Shown here piece by piece: positions 47,838 through 55,942 of a stretch of DNA of 64,000 nucleotides. Position 1 is the stretch's first letter, and every line of letters begins with the position of its first letter. A program made the translations under genes and the position numbers. The notes beneath the pieces are model-generated. The model saw only the letters and a program-made list of their open reading frames with translations, ran no database searches and had not been told where the DNA came from. Source of the DNA: Paenibacillus sp. FSL H3-0469 (GTDB lineage: Bacteria; Bacillota; Bacilli; Paenibacillales; Paenibacillaceae); NCBI RefSeq assembly GCF_038051945.1, contig NZ_CP150302.1:6262001-6326000 (forward strand), in the 5' to 3' direction.

Positions 47838-48530
47838 TCAGTGCTTCCCCATCTGTGCTTTTAACCTTAGGATTTGTTGTTCTGTGAGACCTGAAGCTTT
47901 AACAATAACTGAGGTTTCTACTCCAAGCGCAAGAAGTTCAAGTACTATGGCCTCTGCTCTTTTTTGTTCACCCTTAGCAATTCCTTCCGCACGTCCTTCC
48001 GCACGTCCTTCCGCACGTCCTTCCGCACGTCCTTCCGCACGTCCTTCTGCACGTCCTTCCGCTTTAGCACCGTTCATCCGTGAAGCCTCATCACGTAAAT
48101 ACTTCATCCGGGCATCATACTCCATACGTGTAGCGGCATCCTGGCTTAGAAATTCAAGTGTATCCATTGCTTTTTTTAACATGGGTTCATTCATGGTCAG
48201 CACCTCCCAGTTTGGTTGTTCAACACCCTTCAGGAATAATAACCAGTTGATTAAACCGCCTGTTAACGGTATAGCCTGCTCCTCGAGCTTTGTTAATTCC
48301 ATCACATGAATCTCCAGATCATTGTTCAGCGAAATCCCGGTATGATCTTCCCGAAGGCGAAACACATTATGATGGCGGTCATTCGGTAGGCAGGAGTAGT
48401 TCAATATATTAATCGTAACACATTTCTTCAATTGGCTATAATCGTCGCCCTTTTGAATTTGGTGATAGTACATCTCACTCCAGTAAAAAAGTGTCCGCTT
48501 CTCCATATTGTAAGGATTGAACAATTGCAT
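47838..48530 (-). pseudogene. Rpn/YhgA-like nuclease remnant, N-terminus lost
   Basis: The 230 residues match the C-terminal two thirds of the Rpn (recombination-promoting nuclease, PD-(D/E)XK) family, with the core segment MQLFNPYNMEKRTLFYWSEMYY. Upstream codons in the same frame read GQNIE, the start of the family's IExQ active-site motif, but a TAG stop follows only five codons before the ATG at 48530, and no ribosome binding site is present. The normal N-terminal 60-80 residues with the other catalytic acids are missing. The C-terminus carries six 12-bp tandem units coding GRAE. I take it as a decayed gene of a family common on mobile or variable loci. A frameshift or sequencing error is an alternative. 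Confidence 0.7.
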
Positions 48531-48678
48531 TTCGATGTTCTGTCCCTAAAACTCTGTAACGCATACAGTCAATTAGGCGGGGCTATTTTTTACAAGAATT
48601 TATATGTTTTAGGGTCCCCGCAAAGTACCTGAATCATCACCTACGCTAAAGCCCCACTTTGTGGGGTTATTTTAGGGT

Positions 48679-48708
48679 TTCCCCTGTCAGGGAAAGGGGA
48701 CTCCCCTA
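48679..48708 (+). promoter_or_regulatory. Inverted repeats ahead of narK, candidate NreC sites
   Basis: TTTCCC-CTGTCA-GGGAAA (48679-48696) and AGGGG-ACT-CCCCT (48696-48708) lie about 95-120 bp before the narK start. They share the TTCCC...GGGAA core with the narG upstream region. A hairpin AGCCCCAC-TTT-GTGGGGTT lies just before them (48650-48668). Confidence 0.55.
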
Positions 48709-48800
48709 TATCTGAGCCGGGGAACGGCGGATACAATGAGTACAGGAAGTATTGATTACATGAAATCATCACAAGAAAAAACGGCGAAAAGGTGAAACGA

Positions 48801-50291
48801 ATGATTAAAAAAATGCAATTGCCGCTGCAAACCTTAAACTTGATTACCGGATTCATGGTGTGGGTGATTATCTCTTCCCTGATGCCATTTATCTCGGAGG
48901 ATATCAGCATCCCTCCCGGGCGGCTGGCGATGGTTACGGCCATTCCGGTAGTACTTGGCTCGATTCTGAGAATTCCGCTGGGCTACTATGCGAATATTCT
49001 GGGGGCGCGGATTATTTTTATGTCCAGCTTCATTCTGCTGCTGTTCCCGGTCTACTTCATCAGTGAAGCGTCCACGGTTACCCATTTGATTATCGGCGGC
49101 CTGTTCCTGGGTGTCGGCGGCGCAGTCTTCTCTGTAGGGGTAACCTCTTTGCCGAAGTATTATCCGAAGGAGAAGCACGGTCTGGTTAACGGTATCTATG
49201 GAATCGGGAATCTCGGCACAGCGGTTACAACCTTCTCGGCGCCTATACTGGCAGCACAGTTCGGATGGGCGAACGCAGTTAAAATGTATCTAATCCTGCT
49301 GCTGGTATTCATCGCTCTCAACTTCTTCTTCGGGGACCGTCAGGAGCCCAAGCTCCGCACTCCGATCATCGAACAGATCAGGGGCGTGTCCAGGAACGAG
49401 AAGCTCTGGCTGTTCTCCCTGTTTTATTTCATTACCTTTGGCTCCTTCGTAGCTTTTACCATTTATCTGCCGAATTTTCTGGTATCCAGTTTTGGTCTGG
49501 AAAAAGTGGACGCCGGGATGCGCACCGCCGGCTTCATCGCGGTGGCGACCTTCTTCCGTCCGATCGGCGGCTGGCTGGCTGACAAGTTCCAGCCCTTGTT
49601 CCTACTTATCTTTACCTTCAGTGTATACACCGTGGCTGCCATTATTCTGGCATTCATGCCGGACATGGGCCTGTATACAGCAGGCTGCCTGGCGATTGCG
49701 GTAAGTGCGGGAATCGGCAACGGTGTTATTTTCAAGCTGGTGCCGTTGTACTTCAATAAGCAGGCGGGGATTGCCAACGGGATTGTGTCGATGATGGGCG
49801 GCCTGGGCGGATTCTTCCCTCCGATTATGCTATCCGTGATTCATGCGGCAACCGGACAATATTCTATCGGCTTCATGCTCTTGTCCCAGGTGGCGCTGGC
49901 CAGTCTGGTACTCGTGGTGTGGCTGTACTTCCAGGACCGGCTGGCCCTTACCTCTGAGGTGTTCAATTCTACCGGCCAGGGGATTCTCGTTACGGATGTG
50001 TCCGGCCACATTAAGACGGTCAATCCGGCCTTCACGAAGCTCACCGGCTATACCGAAGAAGAGGTGCTGGGCAAACAGCCGAGCCTGCTGAAGTCCGGCC
50101 GCCAGCCGAAGGACTTTTACCGCGTGATGTGGGGTGAGGTCAAGGCCAAGGGCATGTGGCAAGGCGAGATCTGGAACAAGCGCAAGAACGGGGAAGAATA
50201 CCTGCAGTGGCTGAATATCAGCGCGGTGAAGGATGAGACCGGTGAAGATGTCCGCTATGTAGGCACCTTCAGCGACATTACGCAGAAATAA
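48801..50291 (+). CDS. narK: NarK-type nitrate/nitrite transporter with C-terminal PAS domain
   Basis: Protein of 496 residues. Residues 1-385 are a NarK-type MFS transporter with twelve hydrophobic segments and the nitrate signature GVGGAVFSVGVTSLPKYYPKEKHG and GIGNGVIFKLVPLYF. Residues 388-496 form a PAS domain with TGQGILVTDVSGHIKTVNPAF, the LTGYTEEEVLGK turn and a terminal YVGTFSDITQK. No kinase or other output follows, and the frame has no break at the joint. NarK proteins exchange nitrate for nitrite or import nitrate with protons. The PAS domain might gate transport by redox or ligand, or bind a partner. ATG 48801 follows AAAAGGTG. The gene probably answers to NreC. Confidence 0.93.
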   Translation: MIKKMQLPLQTLNLITGFMVWVIISSLMPFISEDISIPPGRLAMVTAIPVVLGSILRIPLGYYANILGARIIFMSSFILLLFPVYFISEASTVTHLIIGGLFLGVGGAVFSVGVTSLPKYYPKEKHGLVNGIYGIGNLGTAVTTFSAPILAAQFGWANAVKMYLILLLVFIALNFFFGDRQEPKLRTPIIEQIRGVSRNEKLWLFSLFYFITFGSFVAFTIYLPNFLVSSFGLEKVDAGMRTAGFIAVATFFRPIGGWLADKFQPLFLLIFTFSVYTVAAIILAFMPDMGLYTAGCLAIAVSAGIGNGVIFKLVPLYFNKQAGIANGIVSMMGGLGGFFPPIMLSVIHAATGQYSIGFMLLSQVALASLVLVVWLYFQDRLALTSEVFNSTGQGILVTDVSGHIKTVNPAFTKLTGYTEEEVLGKQPSLLKSGRQPKDFYRVMWGEVKAKGMWQGEIWNKRKNGEEYLQWLNISAVKDETGEDVRYVGTFSDITQK

Positions 50292-50333
50292 ACGGATGAG
50301 CGGATGATCATTCCAGCACCCGGTGAGGAGCAG

Positions 50334-51584
50334 ATGAAGGTGGAGAAGACCAGAACTCCGGTTACTGTAGCGGAAGCGGTGCTGCGGGTAACCGGAAGAG
50401 TATGCCGCACAGGTCCGGAGACCATTCCGCTCCATGCAAGCTATGGACGTATTCTGGCTGAGCCGCTCACGGCAACCCATGATGTACCGCATTTCACCCG
50501 TTCCCCGTATGACGGCTATGCCATAGCTTCGGCAGATTCGGCCGGTGCTTCCGGGAGTAACCGGGTCAGCTTCACGGTGGTGGATCATATCGGCGCAGGG
50601 GAAGTGTCGCAGGCAGTAATCGGACGCGGCGAAGCGGTCCGGCTGATGACGGGGGCGGCGCTGCCGGCCGGAGCGGATGCGGTAGTCATGTTTGAGCAAG
50701 CGGTCCAGGCGGGGCAGACATTTACGATCCGCAAGGCGTTTGCGCCGCAGGAGAATCTGTCCCTGCAAGGGGAGGATATGCTGGCGGGGGAGATGGTCAT
50801 TCCGGCCGGGAGCTTCATTCATCCCGGGGTTGTGGCACTGCTTGCTACCTTTGGCTACGGGGAGGTTAAGGCCGGGAAGCTTCCGGTGGTGGGGATTCTG
50901 TCTACAGGCACCGAGCTGCTGGCAGTGACAGACCCGCTTGTACCCGGCAAAATCCGTAACAGCAACGGGCCGATGATTGCCGCCCAGCTCGCGCGGATGG
51001 GTATCCCGTACCGGATCTATGATACGGCAGCGGACCGGCTGGAGGAATGCCTGCAGACCGTCCGGCAAGCACTCGCTGAGACTGACTGTCTGATCACTAC
51101 GGGCGGAGTGTCAGTGGGCGATTATGACTATTTGCCGGAGATCTACAAGCGCCTTGGAGCCGATGTGTTGTTCAACAAGGTAGCGATGCGTCCCGGAAGT
51201 GTAACTACAGTGGCAGTGGCCGGGGATCAATTCCTGTTCGGACTGTCCGGCAATCCTTCAGCGTGCTTCACCGGCTTCGAGCTGTTCGTAAGACCTGCGC
51301 TTCTTAAGATGATGGGGGCGGACCATCTGTATCTGCCGCGTACCACAGCCGCTCTGGCGGAGGATTTCACCAAGGCGAGCCCGTTCACCCGGTTCATCCG
51401 GGCGGTATATGACGGCACTACGGTAAGGCCTGCCGGCTTCAACAAATCAAATGCTGTCTCTTCCATCGCACGCGGCAATTCCCTAATAGTACTGCCAGGC
51501 GGAACAAGAGGCTTCGCCGCAGGAGATAAGGTAGATGTCATGCTGCTAGGGATGGAAGAGGGCATGAATGATTGGGTACTGTAA
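50334..51584 (+). CDS. moeA: Molybdopterin molybdenumtransferase MoeA
   Basis: Protein of 416 residues from ATG 50334 after GTGAGGAG; an ATG at 50304 has no good site. MoeA inserts molybdate into adenylated molybdopterin. Features: RSPYDGYAI, the TGAALPAGADAVVMFE block, STGTEL, GGVSVGDYDY, and GLSGNPSACFTGFELFVRP near 300. Located right after narK, it supplies active cofactor for NarG. Confidence 0.95.
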   Translation: MKVEKTRTPVTVAEAVLRVTGRVCRTGPETIPLHASYGRILAEPLTATHDVPHFTRSPYDGYAIASADSAGASGSNRVSFTVVDHIGAGEVSQAVIGRGEAVRLMTGAALPAGADAVVMFEQAVQAGQTFTIRKAFAPQENLSLQGEDMLAGEMVIPAGSFIHPGVVALLATFGYGEVKAGKLPVVGILSTGTELLAVTDPLVPGKIRNSNGPMIAAQLARMGIPYRIYDTAADRLEECLQTVRQALAETDCLITTGGVSVGDYDYLPEIYKRLGADVLFNKVAMRPGSVTTVAVAGDQFLFGLSGNPSACFTGFELFVRPALLKMMGADHLYLPRTTAALAEDFTKASPFTRFIRAVYDGTTVRPAGFNKSNAVSSIARGNSLIVLPGGTRGFAAGDKVDVMLLGMEEGMNDWVL

Positions 51585-51616
51585 GGCTAAGTGTACGGGA
51601 AGGGAGGTAGACGCAC

Positions 51617-52633
51617 ATGAATGATCATCCACTGCAGGATCAGCTGCGGCGGCCTATCCATGATTTGCGGATTTCGGTCACGGACCGGTGTAATTTCCGC
51701 TGCTCCTATTGCATGCCAAAGGAGATATTCGGTGACGACTATGCTTTTCTTCCATCCAGTGAGCTGCTCACCTTCGACGAGATCAGCCGGCTGGCGAAGC
51801 TGTTCGTCTCGCTTGGCGTAAGCAAGATCCGGCTGACCGGGGGCGAACCGCTGATGCGCCGCCATTTGCCGGAGCTGGTTACCAAGATCTCCGCCATTCC
51901 GGGTGTAGAGGATATGGGACTGACGACGAACGGAGTCCTGCTGGGCGGACAGGCAGCGCCGCTGTATGCTGCGGGCCTGCGCAGGCTGAATGTCAGCCTG
52001 GATGCGCTGGAGCCGGAGCTGTTCGGCAGAATGAACGGGCGCGGCTTCAGACCGGGAATGATTCTGGACGCTATAGATCAAGCGGCAGGCGCCAGGTTCG
52101 AGGTCAAGGTGAATATGGTCGTCCAGCGGGGGATGAACGAATCCGAGATTCTTCCAATGGCCGCCTACTTCAAGAAGCGGAAGATCACACTGCGCTTCAT
52201 CGAGTTCATGGATGCCGGCAACGATAACGGCTGGAGCTATGATAAGGTCGTCACCAAGCAAGAAATCCTGCAGCAGCTGCAAAGCGTCTATACGCTGGAA
52301 GCTCTTGAGCAGAATTACAGCGGCGAGGTGGCGCAGCGCTACGGCTATCTTGGCAGTACGGCCCAGGTCGGCTTCATCACTTCCGTGTCGGAATCGTTCT
52401 GTTCCGCCTGTTCGCGTGCCCGGCTGTCTTCTGACGGTAAGCTGTATACCTGCCTGTTTGCCTCCAAGGGCTTTGACCTTAGGGCCATGCTGCGCGGAGG
52501 GGCTGGCGATGAGGAGCTGCTGGCAGCAATTAAGCAGGTATGGGAGATGCGCAGCGACCGTTATTCCGATGAGCGGACGGAAGAGACCCGCAGAAGCAAG
52601 GCCAAGATTGGCATGTCCTATATTGGCGGATAA
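51617..52633 (+). CDS. moaA: GTP 3',8-cyclase MoaA
   Basis: Radical SAM protein of 338 residues. The N-terminal cluster is C25-x3-C29-x2-C32 in CNFRCSYC; the C-terminal cluster is in FCSACSRARLSSDGKLYTC; the last residues end in GG, needed for activity in the family. It makes the first molybdopterin intermediate from GTP, with MoaC. ATG 51617 follows AAGGGAGG. Confidence 0.96.
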   Translation: MNDHPLQDQLRRPIHDLRISVTDRCNFRCSYCMPKEIFGDDYAFLPSSELLTFDEISRLAKLFVSLGVSKIRLTGGEPLMRRHLPELVTKISAIPGVEDMGLTTNGVLLGGQAAPLYAAGLRRLNVSLDALEPELFGRMNGRGFRPGMILDAIDQAAGARFEVKVNMVVQRGMNESEILPMAAYFKKRKITLRFIEFMDAGNDNGWSYDKVVTKQEILQQLQSVYTLEALEQNYSGEVAQRYGYLGSTAQVGFITSVSESFCSACSRARLSSDGKLYTCLFASKGFDLRAMLRGGAGDEELLAAIKQVWEMRSDRYSDERTEETRRSKAKIGMSYIGG

Positions 52634-52665
52634 ATTATCTGGATGACAGGAGACGAAGGGGAAAC

Positions 52666-54342
52666 ATGAACGGAGCAGAGCTGTTGATTGAGATGCTGAT
52701 TGACAAAAAGGTAGAGACCTTGTTTGGCTACCCCGGCGGCGCCGTATTGCCTCTATATGATGCGCTCTATGATAATGACCGGATTCAGCATGTGCTGGTG
52801 CGCCATGAACAGGCTGCGGTTCACGCTGCAGACGGATACGCCAGAGTAACGGGACGTCCGGGGGTAGCGCTGGTGACCAGCGGTCCCGGAGCCACCAATG
52901 CAGTGACCGGAATTGCTACTGCGTTCATGGATTCTGTTCCGTTAATTGTGCTTACAGGCCAGGTAGCGACTGACCTTATTGGTCTGGACAGCTTTCAGGA
53001 AGTGGATATCTACGGAATGACCATGCCGGTCACCAAGCACAATTATATCGTCAGAGACATTGCCGAGCTGCCCGGAATTGTGAACGAAGCATTCCATATA
53101 GCAACAAGCGGCAGGCCCGGTCCGGTTCTAATCGATCTGCCGAAGAACGTGATGAATGCGGAGTTCATTCCTGTCAGTGATGCGGCTACGCCTTGCTCTC
53201 AGCCGGTGATCCGGGGATACGAGCCGAATCCGTCCATTGAACCAGCGGATATTCTGCTTGCGGCAGAGCGGCTGAGCCGTGCAGAGCGGCCGCTGGTACT
53301 TGTCGGCGGAGGCTGCATGCAGGGAGAGACCCCTGCACTCTTGCGGGAATTCGCGGAGCGGCATCGCTTCCCCGTAGCGGGTACGCTGATGGGGATTGGG
53401 GCTTTCCCTTCAGGGCATCCCCTACATCTGGGTATGGTCGGGATGCATGGAACAGTGGCAGCCAACCGTGCGCTGCAAGCGGCCGATGTCGTGTTATGTC
53501 TCGGGGTGCGGTTCAGCGACCGGGTAACGGGCAAGCGGAAGGCGTTCTCGCCGGGATCGTATAAAATCCAAGTGGATCTGGATACCTCAGAGCTGAACAA
53601 GAACATCCCAGTAGAGCTTGCGGTGACCGGCTCTTGTGAGCAGCTGCTCAGAGGAATACAGGAACAAGTACATACAGTAGAGCATCCGCTCTGGGAAGAG
53701 CAGATCGAGGTCTGGCGTCAGCGCAAGCCGAAGCCCGGCCGGGAACAAGGCGTTAAGCTGACCCCGCAGGAAGTCATCCGCGCCCTTCAAAAGGCTACTG
53801 CAGGCGATGCGGTGATTGCCACCGATGTAGGCCAGCATCAGATCTGGACGGCTACGCATTATGAATTCTCGGAAGCCCGCTCCTTCCTGACCTCCGGCGG
53901 GCTGGGCACGATGGGGTACGGCCTGCCTGCTGCGATTGGGGCGGCCGTAGCTTTTCCTGACCGCGATGTGGTGTGTATTACAGGGGACGGAAGCTTCCAG
54001 ATGAATATGCAGGAGATTATGACCGCCGTGGATCACGGCCTGAATGTCAAGGTGGCCATCTTCAAGAACGGGTATCTGGGGATGGTACGGCAATGGCAGC
54101 AGCTGTTTCTGGGCCGGCGTTATTCCTCAGTGCGGATCAGCTCGCCGGATTTCGTTGCCTTAGCCAAGTCCTTCGGCGCCCACGGGTTCCGGGCACGAAC
54201 GCTGGCCGAAGCGGAGCAGATTATTGAACAGGCTCTGTATACGGAAGGGCTGGTCGTGATGGAATTTGATATCACCGAGGAGGATAATGTCTATCCCATT
54301 GTGCCGCCGGGCTCAAGCAATCAGGATATGATCGTAGAATAG
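52666..54342 (+). CDS. ilvB: Acetolactate synthase large subunit (IlvB type)
   Basis: Thiamine-diphosphate enzyme of 558 residues. The catalytic glutamate is E48 in RHEQAAVHAADGYAR; VRFSDR is close to the RFDDR FAD-binding motif of biosynthetic acetolactate synthases; ThDP binding is shown by GDGSFQMNMQEIMTAVDHG and KNGYLGM. It condenses pyruvate (or pyruvate and 2-oxobutyrate) in branched-chain amino acid synthesis. No small subunit ilvN lies nearby, and its placement behind moaA is unexpected. It may be a duplicate used for acetoin-type overflow under nitrate respiration, or simply a rearranged gene. It ends at a terminator. Confidence 0.92.
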   Translation: MNGAELLIEMLIDKKVETLFGYPGGAVLPLYDALYDNDRIQHVLVRHEQAAVHAADGYARVTGRPGVALVTSGPGATNAVTGIATAFMDSVPLIVLTGQVATDLIGLDSFQEVDIYGMTMPVTKHNYIVRDIAELPGIVNEAFHIATSGRPGPVLIDLPKNVMNAEFIPVSDAATPCSQPVIRGYEPNPSIEPADILLAAERLSRAERPLVLVGGGCMQGETPALLREFAERHRFPVAGTLMGIGAFPSGHPLHLGMVGMHGTVAANRALQAADVVLCLGVRFSDRVTGKRKAFSPGSYKIQVDLDTSELNKNIPVELAVTGSCEQLLRGIQEQVHTVEHPLWEEQIEVWRQRKPKPGREQGVKLTPQEVIRALQKATAGDAVIATDVGQHQIWTATHYEFSEARSFLTSGGLGTMGYGLPAAIGAAVAFPDRDVVCITGDGSFQMNMQEIMTAVDHGLNVKVAIFKNGYLGMVRQWQQLFLGRRYSSVRISSPDFVALAKSFGAHGFRARTLAEAEQIIEQALYTEGLVVMEFDITEEDNVYPIVPPGSSNQDMIVE

Positions 54343-54357
54343 GCTGGAAGACTTGAA

Positions 54358-54401
54358 GGAAGCTCCTCTCGCGCAGACTAGCGAAGGAGCTTCCTGGTTT
54401 T
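54358..54401 (+). terminator. Terminator after ilvB
   Basis: Stem AGGAAGCTCCT...GCGAAGGAGCTTCCT with a run of T after it. A strong inverted repeat, also usable by the convergent ywiC. Confidence 0.85.
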
Positions 54402-54426
54402 TGTCCAAATAAGCATGGTGGTGCTC

Positions 54427-55152
54427 CTAGAAATACAGCACCAGCACAGACACATATAACATGACGGAGAAGCCGATCTCGATCATACCGGTGTGCTTGG
54501 CGCTGAGACCTGTCCTCGGCAGAATGGCTGCCCGCAGCAGCAGAACCAGCAGCGGGACCAGCAGCGGGACCAGCAGCGAAGGAAACAGGAACAGTCCGGC
54601 TGCCGCGAACAGCAGATGATAGGCCACGGACCCGTAATAGAAGCGGATATTGTTCCGCTCACGGATGACGGTCTTGACATAGAAGGCAGTTCCTATGAAG
54701 TATAGCACCGCCAGCACGAACAGCTCATTCACGGCTCTCCAGTTCTCCCCCTGCCCCACATAGAAGACCGGATAAATCACCAGGCAGAACGCCACAATAG
54801 CGGAGATGTCATTAAGCAAGGCGCGTTCATTTCGGGTCCGGGCATAATAGAGGTTAACGGCGAATAACGGCAAGAGCAGCAGCACGAAACCCAGCAGCAC
54901 GGGCTGGACAATCACCAGATAGAGGGCGAATGGAAGAAGCAGAAGCCCGTATAACCTGAGCGGATGGGCATAACGTGCGAACTTCCGGGTCTTCACCCCC
55001 TGCAAAAGCGGAAAGCTGAACAGATAGATCAGCAGCCAGCAGACAAACAGCGGAATATGTAAGAACTGCCCCTTGGAAGCAGCGACGCCCAGCAGAAAAG
55101 GGAGAATAAGCATCGCCCAGGCGCCGTGCTGGTTGGGGATGTATTTTTTCAT
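54427..55152 (-). CDS. ywiC: YwiC-like membrane protein
   Basis: Protein of 241 residues with about eight membrane segments, carrying the YwiC-like start MKKYIPNQHGAWAMLILPFLLG. The function of YwiC is unknown. In Bacillus subtilis ywiC lies near the nitrate reductase genes, and here too it lies in the nitrate and molybdenum cofactor region, so the association is conserved. A repeated LLVPLLVPLLVLLL stretch near residue 195 is a leucine-rich slippage-like repeat (GGACCAGCAGC). ATG 55152 follows AAGGAGG. Confidence 0.86.
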   Translation of the reverse strand: MKKYIPNQHGAWAMLILPFLLGVAASKGQFLHIPLFVCWLLIYLFSFPLLQGVKTRKFARYAHPLRLYGLLLLPFALYLVIVQPVLLGFVLLLLPLFAVNLYYARTRNERALLNDISAIVAFCLVIYPVFYVGQGENWRAVNELFVLAVLYFIGTAFYVKTVIRERNNIRFYYGSVAYHLLFAAAGLFLFPSLLVPLLVPLLVLLLRAAILPRTGLSAKHTGMIEIGFSVMLYVSVLVLYF

Positions 55153-55345
55153 GCAGTAATAGACCTCCTTCGCGGATATATCATGACATGTAAGCTGCCA
55201 GACTCTTTAACTATACTTGTACCCGGCCGGGAAGGCTGGTGATTTGAAGCACAGTGGCTTCCTGTCAGGCAATTAGGCGGGGAATGGGCAGCGGCTGGAA
55301 TAGTGTATAATCGAAAATAGATCTTCAAGCAGAGGAGCAGACACC

Positions 55346-55918
55346 GTGACTATGGAATCCCAGCATGCGGCGGTACAGCGCCTAGTTCCTGTACTGCAAA
55401 TCATCGGATACAAGAACAGCGGCAAAACAACTCTCGCCTGCCGGCTAATCGAGGCCTTGTCTGCGCAAGGATTACGGGTTGGCTCTGCCAAGCATGATGC
55501 CCATTCCTTCCAGCTGGATGATCCGGGGACGGATAGCAGCAAGCATCTCCTGCACGGTGCAGTGGAGACGGTATTGACCTCGCCTGAGGCAACAAGGGTC
55601 ATGCGCAGATCCGCGGCTTCACTAAGGGAAATAGCGGAGTCGATGCACGGCAGAGTAGATCTGGTAATTGCCGAGGGGTTCAAATCTGCGGAATATCCCA
55701 AGATCGCCCTAATTCGCCGCACAGCGGACCAGATAACGCTGCAAAAGGAAGCAACGAACATACGCCTGTGGTTAAGCTGGGGAGAGGCTGCGGAACTACA
55801 GAGTGCTGCGTCTGGTTCCCGGATTAGCCCGGATAGTCCGCCGGTATTGCCATTGCGGGATCAGGCGCTTGCGGATCAGGCGGTTATCGCACTGGCGCTG
55901 TCACTGCTTCAGTCCTAA
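55346..55918 (+). CDS. mobB: Molybdopterin-guanine dinucleotide biosynthesis protein MobB
   Basis: GTP-binding protein of 190 residues with the P-loop GYKNSGKTT and VDLVIAEGFKSAEYPKI typical of MobB. It helps MobA attach GMP to molybdopterin to give the guanine dinucleotide form used in NarG. Start GTG 55346 lies eight bases after GAGGAG; ATG 55352 is an alternative. It is followed 24 bp later by the mobA-moaE fusion. Confidence 0.93.
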   Translation: MTMESQHAAVQRLVPVLQIIGYKNSGKTTLACRLIEALSAQGLRVGSAKHDAHSFQLDDPGTDSSKHLLHGAVETVLTSPEATRVMRRSAASLREIAESMHGRVDLVIAEGFKSAEYPKIALIRRTADQITLQKEATNIRLWLSWGEAAELQSAASGSRISPDSPPVLPLRDQALADQAVIALALSLLQS

Positions 55919-55942
55919 AATTTACTACAGGAGGTGTCCTTG

